Below, piece by piece: positions 21,270 through 31,323 of a DNA stretch of 64,000 bases. The stretch is from an uncultured Glaciecola sp. (GTDB lineage Bacteria; Pseudomonadota; Gammaproteobacteria; Enterobacterales; Alteromonadaceae). The DNA lies in the NCBI RefSeq assembly GCF_937770335.1, contig NZ_CALJHY010000002.1:124001-188000 (forward strand), read 5' to 3'. Both the position numbers and the translations under genes were made by a program. Within the stretch, counting starts at the first letter, position 1. Each line of letters begins with the position of its first letter. The notes beneath the pieces are model-generated. The model did not search any database. It was given only the letters and a program-made list of their open reading frames with translations, and was not told the origin of the DNA.

Positions 21270-23699
21270 CTATTGTAGTTGCGATATTTGTTTACCATAT
21301 TTAGTAAACTGATGATCATTAAGTAAAAGTTTTGAAGGATAACCAGAAGATAATGCCTTTTGTAAAAACACAATGAGGTTGTCGGTCGATCCACAATTAT
21401 TCTCAACCAGAGCAAAATCATAGTAGATGTAGGGATCATTCACTTCAGTTTCTTGAATGAGTTGTATTTCTTTTTTAGCCTGCGTGCATAACCCCAGTTC
21501 TGAACGATATCTTGCAATACTGGCCTTAATGGTAATGTCTTTGGGATCAATCTCTTCACTTACAGAAGCTTGCTTAATCGCTTCTTGATAAAACTGCTTG
21601 GCTGTCATTTCCAAGTTCCCTGCATATTTAAATGCATCAGCCAAATTGCCCATAACAATGAAATCAGTCGGGTTTAAATTAACCGCCTCTTTATACATAT
21701 CTATTGCCTGAGTGAACCGTCGAGCATAAAACAATGAGGTACCTAAGTTACTGTAAGCATTAGCACTAGGATTAATATCCAATGCTTTACGCCAACTGTC
21801 AGTAGCTTTGTCAAATTCTGAATCCATATAATAGGCAGCACCTAAATTGTTAAAGGCTTCTTCACTAGCAGGCTGCAACAAACTCTGTTTATAATATTGA
21901 ACGCTAGCGTCAAAATAGCGCCCAGTACCAAATAAAAAATTACCGTACCCTTCGTAACTTTTCCAATATCCGGGCTCAACATTAATGGCTTTTAAAAAAA
22001 ACTGTTCAGCTTGGTTTATTTTATTAAGTTTGGTAAGTGTTTCAGCCATTCCCATTAATCCTAAGCCATTGTCGGGCTGAATAAGAAGGGCTTGGGAAAA
22101 GTATTGTTCAGCCAGCAAGTATTCTCCAGAGAATGAGTATAAAGAGCCCAATGCAATATGAGATTCTGCTTCATTGCCTTTTTCGTTATTACTTTGTTTG
22201 CAGCTTTGTTTTGCGAATTCAAATATTTGCGCTACTTTTGTTAGGTTGTAGTGCTGCAAATAAGTTTGGCAAAGTCCAGCTTGTGCCAATGTGAATTGAC
22301 TGTCGATGCTAAGGGCTTTAATGAATAAATCTTCGGTTTTTTTTAATTGTTCTTCATTGTATGCATCCTTATAAAGGGCTTTGGCTCTTACGTAATAATC
22401 ATAAGCGTTAATGTCATCTGTGGGCCTGAATTTTAAAAAGGATGATCCCTCGTCTGGTATTAGGAAGGTAAGTGCATTATAAACTTGCCGTGAAATACTG
22501 CCGACTAAATTCAATTTGTCGGTAGCGGGTGCGTTGTTTTGCTTGGACCACAATTGGTAACCACTTTCAGTGTCAACTAGGGTCATAATAATATGCAGAG
22601 TATTGTCTTGTTGATTGACTGCGCCTTCAAGAATGTACTTAGCGCCAGTCCAATCTCTAATCGTCTGTAACGATGTATTATTAGGTAAGGAAGAAATGAC
22701 TCGTTCAGAAACCACTTTAATATGCGTTGAACGGGCTAAAAATGCAGATACTTCCGACTGAAATACACCTTCACTAATATTCGAGGATACATTTCCTGAG
22801 TATTTAAATGGCATTACCGCCACTGCATTCTTAATAAGGTCAGCTTTAATACCGGGCAGTGCCGCAGCAATTGCTGGCGCTTTTGCTGCTTCGACCACTT
22901 GATTACCCAAAAAAAGACTTAACGTTAAACTACATACCGACACAATTGAGATATAGCACAAATCTCGATATGCATGGCTTGATACCTCTTTTGCTTGTGT
23001 GTGAGTGTTATTTTTTCGTAAAAAATACCGACGTAATCGATATTCTGTCCACCAGTTATAGCTTAGTACTAATGGTAATCCAATAATGATGGTTATCAAG
23101 GCAACTTTATCAAACCATTTAGCCGCATTTATGACGGGTAGTGCTACAGAAACTACCTGCATCAGCACCCATGACATAACAACATACGTTCCTGCAACCT
23201 TTAGCATTCGACTGTTGCGCCAGTATCTTGCGTTACCTAATAGCTCAAATGCTTTTCTATTTTGCTTTGTACCATCTAATTCTAACGTTGCGCGTAATGC
23301 ATCAGTTGATAATAAATTTTCATTTACGGGCAGTGCAGGGACTAGCAACCGATAACCCTTTCGGGGTAAGGTTTGGATAAATAGTGGGCATTCAGTGTGA
23401 TCATTAAGTAAACGTCTAAGCTCGGTTATCAACGATCCCAAACTGGAACTCGGTGTGCGACTGTCTCCCCAGATATAAGCTGATATTGCTTGCCGACTAA
23501 TAACTTGCCCAGAGTTACAACTCAGTATAAATAACAATTCCATGGCTTTGGGGCTTACATGGTGATGTTCTTGCTGGCGAACTATGACGCCTTTATTAGG
23601 GCAAACCAAGATTTCTTCCAACATGAAACCTTCTCTGAGGGAAGGCTCAGTTTTAATCTCTGAAAAACTATCAATAATTGACAGTGTATTTGCGCTCAT
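21270..23699 (-). CDS. CadC/ToxR-like membrane regulator with TPR domain
   Basis: 809 aa. An OmpR/PhoB-type winged helix (about 25-115, with SRQAISAYIWGD and LRRLLNDHTECPLFIQTLPRKGYRL) is followed by three membrane helices (about 165-270), a periplasmic TolB/FlgO-like segment (VAVMPFKYSG ... ILEGAVNQQ, about 295-400) and a long array of TPRs to the C-terminus. A membrane-bound one-component regulator binding DNA directly, common in Alteromonadales. Signal and target genes are unknown. Confidence 0.85.
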   Translation of the reverse strand: MSANTLSIIDSFSEIKTEPSLREGFMLEEILVCPNKGVIVRQQEHHHVSPKAMELLFILSCNSGQVISRQAISAYIWGDSRTPSSSLGSLITELRRLLNDHTECPLFIQTLPRKGYRLLVPALPVNENLLSTDALRATLELDGTKQNRKAFELLGNARYWRNSRMLKVAGTYVVMSWVLMQVVSVALPVINAAKWFDKVALITIIIGLPLVLSYNWWTEYRLRRYFLRKNNTHTQAKEVSSHAYRDLCYISIVSVCSLTLSLFLGNQVVEAAKAPAIAAALPGIKADLIKNAVAVMPFKYSGNVSSNISEGVFQSEVSAFLARSTHIKVVSERVISSLPNNTSLQTIRDWTGAKYILEGAVNQQDNTLHIIMTLVDTESGYQLWSKQNNAPATDKLNLVGSISRQVYNALTFLIPDEGSSFLKFRPTDDINAYDYYVRAKALYKDAYNEEQLKKTEDLFIKALSIDSQFTLAQAGLCQTYLQHYNLTKVAQIFEFAKQSCKQSNNEKGNEAESHIALGSLYSFSGEYLLAEQYFSQALLIQPDNGLGLMGMAETLTKLNKINQAEQFFLKAINVEPGYWKSYEGYGNFLFGTGRYFDASVQYYKQSLLQPASEEAFNNLGAAYYMDSEFDKATDSWRKALDINPSANAYSNLGTSLFYARRFTQAIDMYKEAVNLNPTDFIVMGNLADAFKYAGNLEMTAKQFYQEAIKQASVSEEIDPKDITIKASIARYRSELGLCTQAKKEIQLIQETEVNDPYIYYDFALVENNCGSTDNLIVFLQKALSSGYPSKLLLNDHQFTKYGKQISQLQ

Positions 23700-23877
23700 A
23701 ATTCAATGTGGTTAGTTTTTGTACGATTATTATTTAGAATAAACGCTAACTATCAACAAGTAAAGCATCAGGAGTAGATCTTTGTTATGGGGAGGTTAAG
23801 ACTTAGATTAATGCTGGAAATGATGGTTGCGGCAAAAATTCAAACAACGATTATCACTAATTGATTATTCTCAAACA

Positions 23878-24249
23878 TCACAAACTATTAATAACTGCAA
23901 CTCGCTCTTCTTCGGTCAACACCTGAGTGAACACAGTTGCCCGTCGCATATTGCGCATTTTGACTGATTTTTCGAAAAGAGCGGCCTTAAAATGTTCCGG
24001 CATGTCTTTTAATTCAAGAATGGAGAGCCAGGTTAAATAAGTGCCATAACTCATTTGCTTTGCGTTATAGCGCATTTCTATCCGAGCTTGGATATCAATG
24101 AATAAATCGGGGCGCGCTAAGCATTTCTCTGCCATTGCATGGTGTAAATAAAGAATTTGATGATCAATACCGATATCTTTTACCGGCACTTTTTCATATT
24201 GGGGTTTGCGTTTTAATTTCGTACGTCGTTGAGAATTAAATAAGCTCAT
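23878..24249 (-). CDS. Conserved hypothetical protein
   Basis: About 123 aa, soluble, basic N-terminus (SQRRTKLKRKPQYEKVP), mostly helical. No family recognised. I take the ATG at 24249, which follows the upstream stop by 2 nt; a longer frame from 24270 would overlap the upstream gene by 20 nt. It is probably translationally coupled to the DUF3820 gene. Confidence 0.65.
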   Translation of the reverse strand: MSLFNSQRRTKLKRKPQYEKVPVKDIGIDHQILYLHHAMAEKCLARPDLFIDIQARIEMRYNAKQMSYGTYLTWLSILELKDMPEHFKAALFEKSVKMRNMRRATVFTQVLTEEERVAVINSL

Positions 24250-24250
24250 T

Positions 24251-24562
24251 TTAATATCTGTTTTTATCACGATTTTTAAGCGCTTCTATATCTTGAGAGT
24301 TTGAAAAGGCGGTTCGGGTGGCGTTTCTATTTTCGTAAAGCAATGGCTGGAGTAGGGGCTCCAACCCATTGAGTTTTATTTCATACATCGACGCTAATTG
24401 ATCACCTAGTTGGCCAGTGGGGAAACCTTGTTTATGAAACCAAACCAAATATGGCTCTGGTAAGTTAAGTAGCTTGGTGCCCGCATATTTACCAAAGGGC
24501 ATTACGGTATTAACGAGTATCAATAAGGCCTCTTGCGGCTGACTGCCGAAATCGACATTCAT
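24251..24562 (-). CDS. DUF3820 family protein
   Basis: 103 aa. The MPFGKYAGTKLLNLPEPYL stretch and the following WFHKQGFPTGQLG are the hallmark of DUF3820, a small family named from a quorum-sensing-regulated virulence factor but of unknown biochemistry. First gene of a two-gene unit with the downstream hypothetical. Confidence 0.8.
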   Translation of the reverse strand: MNVDFGSQPQEALLILVNTVMPFGKYAGTKLLNLPEPYLVWFHKQGFPTGQLGDQLASMYEIKLNGLEPLLQPLLYENRNATRTAFSNSQDIEALKNRDKNRY

Positions 24563-24643
24563 AAAAAGCGTTTCATATTCATTATTGAAACCGTGAGCGT
24601 CAGCCGGCTCTGCGCCAATACACAGTGCCCGAATGGCTTCCTA

Positions 24644-26437
24644 TTAAGCGTCATCATCATTCTTCTGCTGCGCTTGCCATAGTGTTGTATACAGCCCATT
24701 AAGCTTAAGCAATTCGGTATGCGAGCCTTGTTCAACAATTTGTCCTTGATCCATCACAATAATCATATCAGCGTCAACAATGGTTGAAAGTCGATGTGCG
24801 ATCATAAAGCTTGTATGACCTTTGGCTATTTCTCGCAAAGCAGTCAGTATTGCTTGCTCCGACTGCGAGTCTAGTGACGATGTTGCTTCATCGAATACCA
24901 TAATAGGAGGGCGTTTTAATATTGTTCGAGCAATTGCTACGCGCTGTTTTTCGCCACCACTTAGCTTTAACCCGCGCTCGCCCACTTGAGTGTCTCCCTT
25001 ATCAGGCAGACGTCCTATAAATATGTCTAAATGCGCTAACTTTATTGCTTCTTCAATTTCTTCTTTTGATGCGTCAGGACGTCCGTAGCGAATATTTTCA
25101 TACAGGGTGTCATTAAATAAAACAGTATCTTGTGGAACAATACCTATTTGCTGTCTAACAGAGTGCTGGGTAAACTGCGCAATGTTTTGACCATCAATTT
25201 TGATACTTCCTATGGTAGGATCGTAAAACCGAAATAACAGTTTTACTAGGGTTGACTTACCCGCTCCACTTTTACCAACCACCGCAACTTTGCTCCCAGC
25301 TTTAACGACAAAGTTTACATTATCGAGAATTTGACGGTCTTTATGATACGAGAAACTCACGTTTTCAAAGGTAATCTCTCCCTTAGTAACGAGCAGTTCA
25401 GTCGCATTAGGTTGGTCAACAATAGCGGGTTCTCTTTCTAACAAGGTAAAAAGGTTTTCTATATTGGTTAATGAACCTCTAATCTCGCGATAAACAAAGC
25501 CTAAAAAATTTAAGGGCATAAATATCTGCATGGTAAAGGCATTCACCAAGACAAAGTCACCAATAGTCATATTGCCATTAGCCACGTTAATAGCGGCTAA
25601 AGCCATCATTGAGGTCATCGCACCTGCAATAATGAATGCTTGTCCGCCATTTAATGCAAATAAAGACAGACGATTCTTGCGTCTAGCCGTTTCCCATTGT
25701 GCGAGGCCAAGATCATAACGATTGGCTTCAAATTTCTCGGAATTACTGTATTTGACTTGCTCGAAGTTAAGCAAGCTATCAATAGCACGCGTTGTACTAT
25801 TGTTATCTGCTTGATTTACTTGTTTCACATACTTTGTGCGCCAATCGGTGGCTTTCATCGAAAAGAACACGTAAAGCACGACAGAAACAAAAATCACACC
25901 AGCGAAACTGGCACCGTAGTTGTAAAATAAGAGTCCGACAACCATGCCAATTTCCAGCAGAGTAGGTCCAATATTGAAAATTAAAAACCGCATTAAAAAG
26001 CTCACACCAGACGTTCCACGCTCTATGTCACGAGACAAGCCACCAGTTTGACGAGAAAGGTGAAAGTCGAGGTCTAATTTATGCAGATGATTAAATACGG
26101 TTAAACCTAAGCGCCGCATTGCGCGCTCAGTTACACGACCAAATAAGGTGTCTCTTATTTCACCAAACAAAACGTTAGCGAGTCGCAAAACACCGTAAGC
26201 GATAATAAGCCCTAAGGTGGCCGCCATTATAACTTCTTTAGTGGTGTTTAAATTTAGATTGTCTACAGTGTCTTTTAATATAAAGGGGAGTGCGACACTG
26301 GCTACTTTCGCTGCAACTAAGCAACCAATAGCAAGCCACACCCTGGTTTTAAATTCAGTAAGATAAGGCCATAGTTTGATAAGTACACGCCAGTTTACTG
26401 GAGCGTCTTCTGGATCGTTGAAGCGTGATGGGCGCAT
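24644..26437 (-). CDS. ABC exporter, Atm1/HMT (ABCB7-like) family
   Basis: 597-aa half-transporter with an N-terminal six-helix membrane domain and a C-terminal ATPase: Walker A GKSGAGKSTL, signature LSGGEKQRVAIAR, Walker B IMVFDEATSSLD and the switch histidine in AHRLST. The N-terminus (NWRVLIKLWPYLTEF) and the DTLFGRVTERAMRRLGL helix are typical of bacterial Atm1, which exports glutathione-linked metal or sulfur compounds. Substrate here is inferred from family only. Confidence 0.88.
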   Translation of the reverse strand: MRPSRFNDPEDAPVNWRVLIKLWPYLTEFKTRVWLAIGCLVAAKVASVALPFILKDTVDNLNLNTTKEVIMAATLGLIIAYGVLRLANVLFGEIRDTLFGRVTERAMRRLGLTVFNHLHKLDLDFHLSRQTGGLSRDIERGTSGVSFLMRFLIFNIGPTLLEIGMVVGLLFYNYGASFAGVIFVSVVLYVFFSMKATDWRTKYVKQVNQADNNSTTRAIDSLLNFEQVKYSNSEKFEANRYDLGLAQWETARRKNRLSLFALNGGQAFIIAGAMTSMMALAAINVANGNMTIGDFVLVNAFTMQIFMPLNFLGFVYREIRGSLTNIENLFTLLEREPAIVDQPNATELLVTKGEITFENVSFSYHKDRQILDNVNFVVKAGSKVAVVGKSGAGKSTLVKLLFRFYDPTIGSIKIDGQNIAQFTQHSVRQQIGIVPQDTVLFNDTLYENIRYGRPDASKEEIEEAIKLAHLDIFIGRLPDKGDTQVGERGLKLSGGEKQRVAIARTILKRPPIMVFDEATSSLDSQSEQAILTALREIAKGHTSFMIAHRLSTIVDADMIIVMDQGQIVEQGSHTELLKLNGLYTTLWQAQQKNDDDA

Positions 26438-26504
26438 TTTTTGCTTTTACTACCTTTGATACTGCAGAGATATTTTAATACCATGATAATACGCGAAATA
26501 TGTA

Positions 26505-28136
26505 TTAAACGTTTAAAAGATTCCGCAGTTTCCTATATCTTTGAGATTGTTCAAAATTGAGTTTTTTATGTTCTAGCACATTTACACTGTGGTTGACGTG
26601 TAAACCTAGCTCAGAAATAGCAGTGCTCATTTGCAGTTTTGAAATGACGTGCAAGAGATTAAGAGCAATAGAAGTGTTCTTTGGCATTAATGCTGAAGCT
26701 TGCGAAAATATTTCAAATGCCTTACCAAAATTGCCGGTATTAAATGCTTGTATTCCTTCTTTGTTTAATTGTCTTGGATTGAGTTGAATACTTTCTTTCT
26801 CTTTCTTTTCTTTACTCACTAGTTTCGAGAATAGCGAGGTATTGGAAAGAGGTTCATCAATTTGGCTTATGTGTTGTTGAGCGCGTTTCTCTAAAACATT
26901 ATAAAGTGCAATTGCATCGTCCTTTAATCCAATTTCATGTAAGGCTTTTGCCTTATCAACTAATGCTTCATCTGACATTAATGAATTGTCTCTATTAAGT
27001 TGTTCAACAATATCAAGCGCTTTTTTATTTTCGTTCTGTAAATATAAGATGCGTGCTTGCATCACTTTTACTTCTTCCGCGTGTTCATCTATCGCATATT
27101 GTTTTTTCAACTGCGTTAAAAATTGTTTTGTCGCACTAATAATATCCTGCAGTTGCTCTGGTTCAGCACTCATCGCAAAGTCGATACCTGCACGCACGGC
27201 ATTTTTATACAATTCAGGTGATTCTTTTACCGAATTTTTTGCACAAACTAGCATGCGCTTAGTGATATCAAATTCGGTTTCGTGATCATGTGATAATTTA
27301 GCTAATAATCGGGTTGTGTTTTGACGCTTAAAGCTTTTAGGGGAAACCTCGAGTGCCATCAATGCACATTCAAGCGCTTCATTAAACTTATTATGTTTAA
27401 CATACAAGATAGCTGAAAGTTCATAAGCCATTGTTTTGGTTTCTCTTTTACAAGCAAGGGTAATGATTTTCTTTTCAGCTTCATCATCTTGATCAAGTGC
27501 AATTAGGCACTTAATAAATCCAATTTGAGCCCAACTAAAGTCTTGTACTTTTAACATCGATGTAAAAAATACACCTGCATCGGCATACTGTTGGCTGAGT
27601 AATAACAGGTCGCCTTTTGTTTTAAGTGCGATAGGAAAAAATTCTCGATTATTTTGTGAGGAGAGAACTTTATCAACTTCAGTAAGGGCTGAGTTATATT
27701 TTTGTTGCCCCATAAATTCGCAGACAGCACTCATTCTCTGCTTTCGTTTGAGCACGCGGCTGATACGCTGCGCCAGCTTTTCTGAATTAACGGGTTTCAC
27801 GACGAAGTCGTCAGGCGGGAGATCGACAATGCTTTGAATAATGTCGAAGCTAGTAATGGTGCTTGTAAAAATAAATCCTGTTTTGCTATTTAATGATTTT
27901 AATTGCAATAGCTGCTCGTAAAAATATAAACCATCATGCTCAGTTTGAATACTGTAAGCACAAATAATTAAGTCAAACGGCAGTTTTTCAATAGCGAGCA
28001 GGGCACGACTAGTTGACTCAACATATTGAATGTCTCGAAAACCAATTTGCTCTAAAGGAGATGTAAAGTGTTCTTTCGCGCTGACTACATTATCAATAAT
28101 GAGGATGCGTATCTTCGCGATGACGTCCAAGTCCAT
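26505..28136 (-). CDS. TPR protein with degenerate receiver domain
   Basis: 543 aa. The N-terminal ~125 residues have a CheY-like fold (RILIIDNVV, VVKPVNSEKL with the conserved lysine), but the phospho-acceptor position reads LIICAYS where a working receiver has LIICDYN, and the acidic pair is reduced to one aspartate. The rest (about 130-540) is TPR-like helical repeats. Probably a phosphorylation-independent scaffold or adaptor. No output DNA-binding domain is present. Confidence 0.82.
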   Translation of the reverse strand: MDLDVIAKIRILIIDNVVSAKEHFTSPLEQIGFRDIQYVESTSRALLAIEKLPFDLIICAYSIQTEHDGLYFYEQLLQLKSLNSKTGFIFTSTITSFDIIQSIVDLPPDDFVVKPVNSEKLAQRISRVLKRKQRMSAVCEFMGQQKYNSALTEVDKVLSSQNNREFFPIALKTKGDLLLLSQQYADAGVFFTSMLKVQDFSWAQIGFIKCLIALDQDDEAEKKIITLACKRETKTMAYELSAILYVKHNKFNEALECALMALEVSPKSFKRQNTTRLLAKLSHDHETEFDITKRMLVCAKNSVKESPELYKNAVRAGIDFAMSAEPEQLQDIISATKQFLTQLKKQYAIDEHAEEVKVMQARILYLQNENKKALDIVEQLNRDNSLMSDEALVDKAKALHEIGLKDDAIALYNVLEKRAQQHISQIDEPLSNTSLFSKLVSKEKKEKESIQLNPRQLNKEGIQAFNTGNFGKAFEIFSQASALMPKNTSIALNLLHVISKLQMSTAISELGLHVNHSVNVLEHKKLNFEQSQRYRKLRNLLNV

Positions 28137-28974
28137 TCGTCTCTACCACTAATTCTTAGTACTGAATTTATTATCGTTATATATCTAATATACTTGAATT
28201 AAATCTCTTTAGTATGACTAAATCGAGGCACAAGACAAAATTAACTACTTTACGCAAAGAAAGATGGTGGTCGCTAATGTGCGCTAGTTAATCCGATGAC
28301 CATCTAGAAAAAGTAGTAGGTCGACAATGTTATTACCTCACCAATTATCATTTCAAAAGAAAAAATAAATTCTGTATTCAACCCTTAATGGTCTATTTGC
28401 AAGTCCAAAGCGGTCTTAACCTGTTGAAGTGTATTATTCAAATTATCTAAGATTGTCTATGGCAGTGTTACGGCAAAAGCCGACTGTCACTGCTTTTTAG
28501 CCAATTGGCGCTTTGTGCCAAAAGCGGACCTAGGAACATCAATCCTTGAACTGGTGCTTTGGGCAGATAACGGACGTAGCTTTTTTCTGTGATTTAGTCT
28601 CCTTTGATCGATTGCAGACGGTGGTGGGATTGAATTTCTAACCGTTTAAATACCGAGTACGCACTGAAAAAAAACATCTAACGGCGAAAATATAGTACCG
28701 CCTCAGATAAGTCTGTTTGAATAAAAGCAATATTCAAAACTGGTTTACACAACAGTGTGAGATGTTTTCTTTGAATTCTGAATACTTATAAATACTTGAT
28801 TAATCGTCGAAAAATAGCCAACTTTCACTCCCTCAAGGATATAAAAGAGAGATGAATTGGGAAAATATAAGGCATCATATAATTTGATTTTATGAAAAAT
28901 GACGTTTTATTTTATCTATACTCAGGTTTGATGTATGTTCTAATGTGTTCCTAAATTTTCATTTGCGTGTTTTT
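28137..28974. other. Long non-coding stretch with a terminator-like hairpin
   Basis: About 840 bp without a convincing gene on either strand. The main structure is a hairpin at 28462-28493 (GCAGTG ... CGGC-AAAA-GCCG ... CACTGC) followed by five T on the plus strand, which would end a plus-strand transcript that has no coding gene upstream of it. The remainder is AT-rich with no tRNA or repeat that I can identify. Confidence 0.45.
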
Positions 28975-30021
28975 ATGAAAAAGAAGTTTATTAACTTAGC
29001 TGTAACGGCCTGTCTATGTTTTTCCTTACTCTCATGTGCGAGTAATAACCCTAACTCAAAAATGGTGACTGCAGCACAGAATTTCCTCGAGTCTTTAGAC
29101 GCCAACCAAAAAGCCAAAGTTTATGCTGATTTTGGCAGTAAAGAACGCACTAGTTGGGTTTTTCTCCCCGACAAGTATATTAAACCCGAGAAGAAGCGTT
29201 TTGGCCTCACTCTTAAAGAAATGAACGAAACTCAACGTCAACTTGGCTTTAACCTTCTTAATTCTGCATTGAGTGAGCAAGGTCAAATGACCGTCAGTAA
29301 AGTTAGACTTCTTGAAGCGATTCTTTTGAAATTGACCCAGAATCCTATTCGCGATAAAGACCTCTACTATGTTTCTATCTTTGGTATACCTTCTACAGAG
29401 ACTACTTGGGGCTGGACATTTGAAGGGCATCACATGTCTGTAAATGTAACTTTTGTTGACGGACAACATCTATCTCTCACTCCAGCTTTTTACGGCAGTG
29501 TTCCTGGCGTCGTTACTATAGGTGAACATAAAGGTCTCCAAGTTCTCGCTGGTGAAGAAAATATCGCTCGTGAGTTAGCCCAATCGCTAAGCTCAGCGCA
29601 ACTCAGTAAAGCCGCTGTTTTTACCGAAGTCCCTAAGGATATTTTCTCTTTGGACCACACTAAAGTAGCTCGCAAAGAATTTGATATTTCAAAAGGTCTA
29701 CCTTACAAAGAGTTCAATGTCAGACAGCAAAATCTAGTGAAAGGCATTATCAATGTCTATATTGAAAAGTTTCGTCCTGAACTTCTCAATAATCTAGATA
29801 ACTCGCCATTAAGTGAAATCGATTCTCTCGTTTTTGTTTGGGTTGGCAGCACTGTTCAAGGAAAGCCTCATTACTACCGATTAGTCACCCCTAATCACCT
29901 TCTTGAGTACGACAATATCCAAAATGGGGCGATGCACCCACATGCCGCTTGGCGTGAGTTTGATGGCGACTTCGGCGAAGATTTATTGCTAAATCATCAC
30001 TCTAAGCATCACCACAAGTAA
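28975..30021 (+). CDS. DUF3500 family lipoprotein
   Basis: About 348 aa. A lipoprotein signal peptide (MKKKFINLAVTACL, lipobox LLSC) is followed by the DUF3500 domain (WVFLPDKYI, RLLEAILLKL, YYVSIFGIPS, WGWTFEGHHMSVNVT). It ends in a histidine-rich tail (HHSKHHHK) that may bind metal. A longer GTG start at 28945 would bury the signal peptide, so the ATG at 28975 is chosen. Function of DUF3500 is not known. Confidence 0.88.
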   Translation: MKKKFINLAVTACLCFSLLSCASNNPNSKMVTAAQNFLESLDANQKAKVYADFGSKERTSWVFLPDKYIKPEKKRFGLTLKEMNETQRQLGFNLLNSALSEQGQMTVSKVRLLEAILLKLTQNPIRDKDLYYVSIFGIPSTETTWGWTFEGHHMSVNVTFVDGQHLSLTPAFYGSVPGVVTIGEHKGLQVLAGEENIARELAQSLSSAQLSKAAVFTEVPKDIFSLDHTKVARKEFDISKGLPYKEFNVRQQNLVKGIINVYIEKFRPELLNNLDNSPLSEIDSLVFVWVGSTVQGKPHYYRLVTPNHLLEYDNIQNGAMHPHAAWREFDGDFGEDLLLNHHSKHHHK

Positions 30022-30120
30022 GGATTTTTCGGGATACTGCGTCCTGCAGTATCTCTAATGAATCCATGCCCTCAGCGGCACACCTCTTGATCGAGTATCA
30101 GCAGAGTCCATGAAGAAAAA

Positions 30121-30151
30121 GCCTCCGGCGGTCGGAGTAGCTTCCGAAGGC
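30121..30151 (-). terminator. Terminator-like hairpin without an obvious gene
   Basis: GCCTCCGG (30121-30128) pairs with CCGAAGGC (30144-30151) with one mismatch, and on the minus strand is followed by five T. No gene on that strand leads into it, so it may be a leftover from rearrangement or end a small RNA. It lies in the 360-bp gap between the DUF3500 gene and the esterase. Confidence 0.45.
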
Positions 30152-30162
30152 ATGGATTTATA

Positions 30163-30179
30163 ATTGAACGTTGTTCAAT
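30163..30179. promoter_or_regulatory. Perfect palindrome, TetR-type operator candidate
   Basis: ATTGAAC-GTT-GTTCAAT is a perfect 7-bp inverted repeat of the kind bound by TetR-family repressors. It lies about 200 bp upstream of the esterase gene. No TetR gene is present nearby, so any regulator must act from elsewhere or has been lost. Confidence 0.5.
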
Positions 30180-30381
30180 GATGCTCTGTGAGCTTAATTT
30201 GTCAGCCTCTTTTTCCTGAAATGGGCGCAAAACCCCTAATAGCGGAAAAAAATTAGCCATTTTGTGGCCCACCTCTATAATGGGCAACTAATGGTGCGAA
30301 ATCGCTCAACCATTATTACACGCAGCAAGTCGGCATACCCTGCCTTGTCGCATAAATAATCCACTAACGAGAGTCTTTACA

Positions 30382-31323
30382 ATGCCACGTTTTCTATCAC
30401 TAACGCTCATTATTCTATCTTTTAGTTCAAATATTAATGCCAGCCCACTATCGCTTGACGCGGTTGGTCAATACGAGGTCGAGGAAAAAGATTTTGTTTA
30501 CGCCATAGTTGACGGAATTGAGCTGCGTGCACGCAGTTATCGACCAATCAAATCAGGGATTTTACCGGCGGCGGTTGAGGTCCATGGCGGAGCCTGGAAT
30601 TTTTATGACCGCACCGCGGGTGAGCTGTATAACAAAGCCTTGGCCTCCTCTGGTTTGTATGTTTTGGCGGTAGATTTTCGCCAGGGGCCAGACCATCAAC
30701 ACCCACTGGGTAGCCGAGATGCCAGCGGTGGTGTTCGCTATCTAAAAACCCATGCCAGCCAACTTTCCGTTGACCCAAGTAATATTGGATTAATAGGCAG
30801 CTCTTCTGGCGGCCATCTTGCTTTACTCGCCGGCTTAAAACCCAATGCCAAAATGCACTTAGGTACACCTATTATTGACAGTGGCCAAAAAACCATAAAT
30901 GCGGATTCTGTAGATGCCAGTGTCGACTATATAATTGCCCTGTGGCCAGTGTCTGACCCCGAATACCGTTATCGCTATGCCAAAGAAATAAAACGAAATC
31001 AATTAGTGCAAGCACATGATAATTATTTTGACAGTGTCGCGGCCATGAAAGATGCCAGCGTGCAGCGAATTCTTAGCGATGAGATTGGTAGTGACAAGCA
31101 AGATCTTCCCGCTGTGCTGGTTGTTCAGCCAGGCGAAGATGGCAATATTCCTCGCCCGATGACTTTTTCTTTACTGACGGCGTTACAAAATAGCGGCATA
31201 GCGACTGACTACTTATTTTATCCTGATATGCCTCACGCTTTTGCCCACCGACCCTCAGAATCCACAGACGATTGCATCCGCGCAATGCGGGACTATATTA
31301 ATCGTCGCCTCGCGAGCCACTAG
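30382..31323 (+). CDS. Secreted alpha/beta hydrolase (esterase/lipase, HSL-like)
   Basis: 313 aa with a cleavable signal peptide (cleavage near NINAS, residue 21). HSL-type oxyanion motif VHGGAWNF (about 70-77), nucleophile elbow GSSSGGH (about 139-145) and the catalytic histidine in DMPHAFAH (near 292). It should hydrolyse small esters in the periplasm or outside. It stands alone beside an IS scar and another secreted hydrolase; the codon and base make-up is richer in GC than the flanking genes, which fits transfer. Confidence 0.86.
   Translation: MPRFLSLTLIILSFSSNINASPLSLDAVGQYEVEEKDFVYAIVDGIELRARSYRPIKSGILPAAVEVHGGAWNFYDRTAGELYNKALASSGLYVLAVDFRQGPDHQHPLGSRDASGGVRYLKTHASQLSVDPSNIGLIGSSSGGHLALLAGLKPNAKMHLGTPIIDSGQKTINADSVDASVDYIIALWPVSDPEYRYRYAKEIKRNQLVQAHDNYFDSVAAMKDASVQRILSDEIGSDKQDLPAVLVVQPGEDGNIPRPMTFSLLTALQNSGIATDYLFYPDMPHAFAHRPSESTDDCIRAMRDYINRRLASH

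Noticed and set aside
28261-28310. Second tRNA-like fragment (GGTGGTCGCTAATG) upstream of the DUF3500 gene
   Set aside because: Only about ten bases resemble the tRNA-Val 3' end; no cloverleaf or longer match.
30072-30287. 71-aa minus-strand frame between the DUF3500 gene and the esterase
   Set aside because: It contains the terminator-like hairpin and the palindrome, has no Shine-Dalgarno and no family resemblance.
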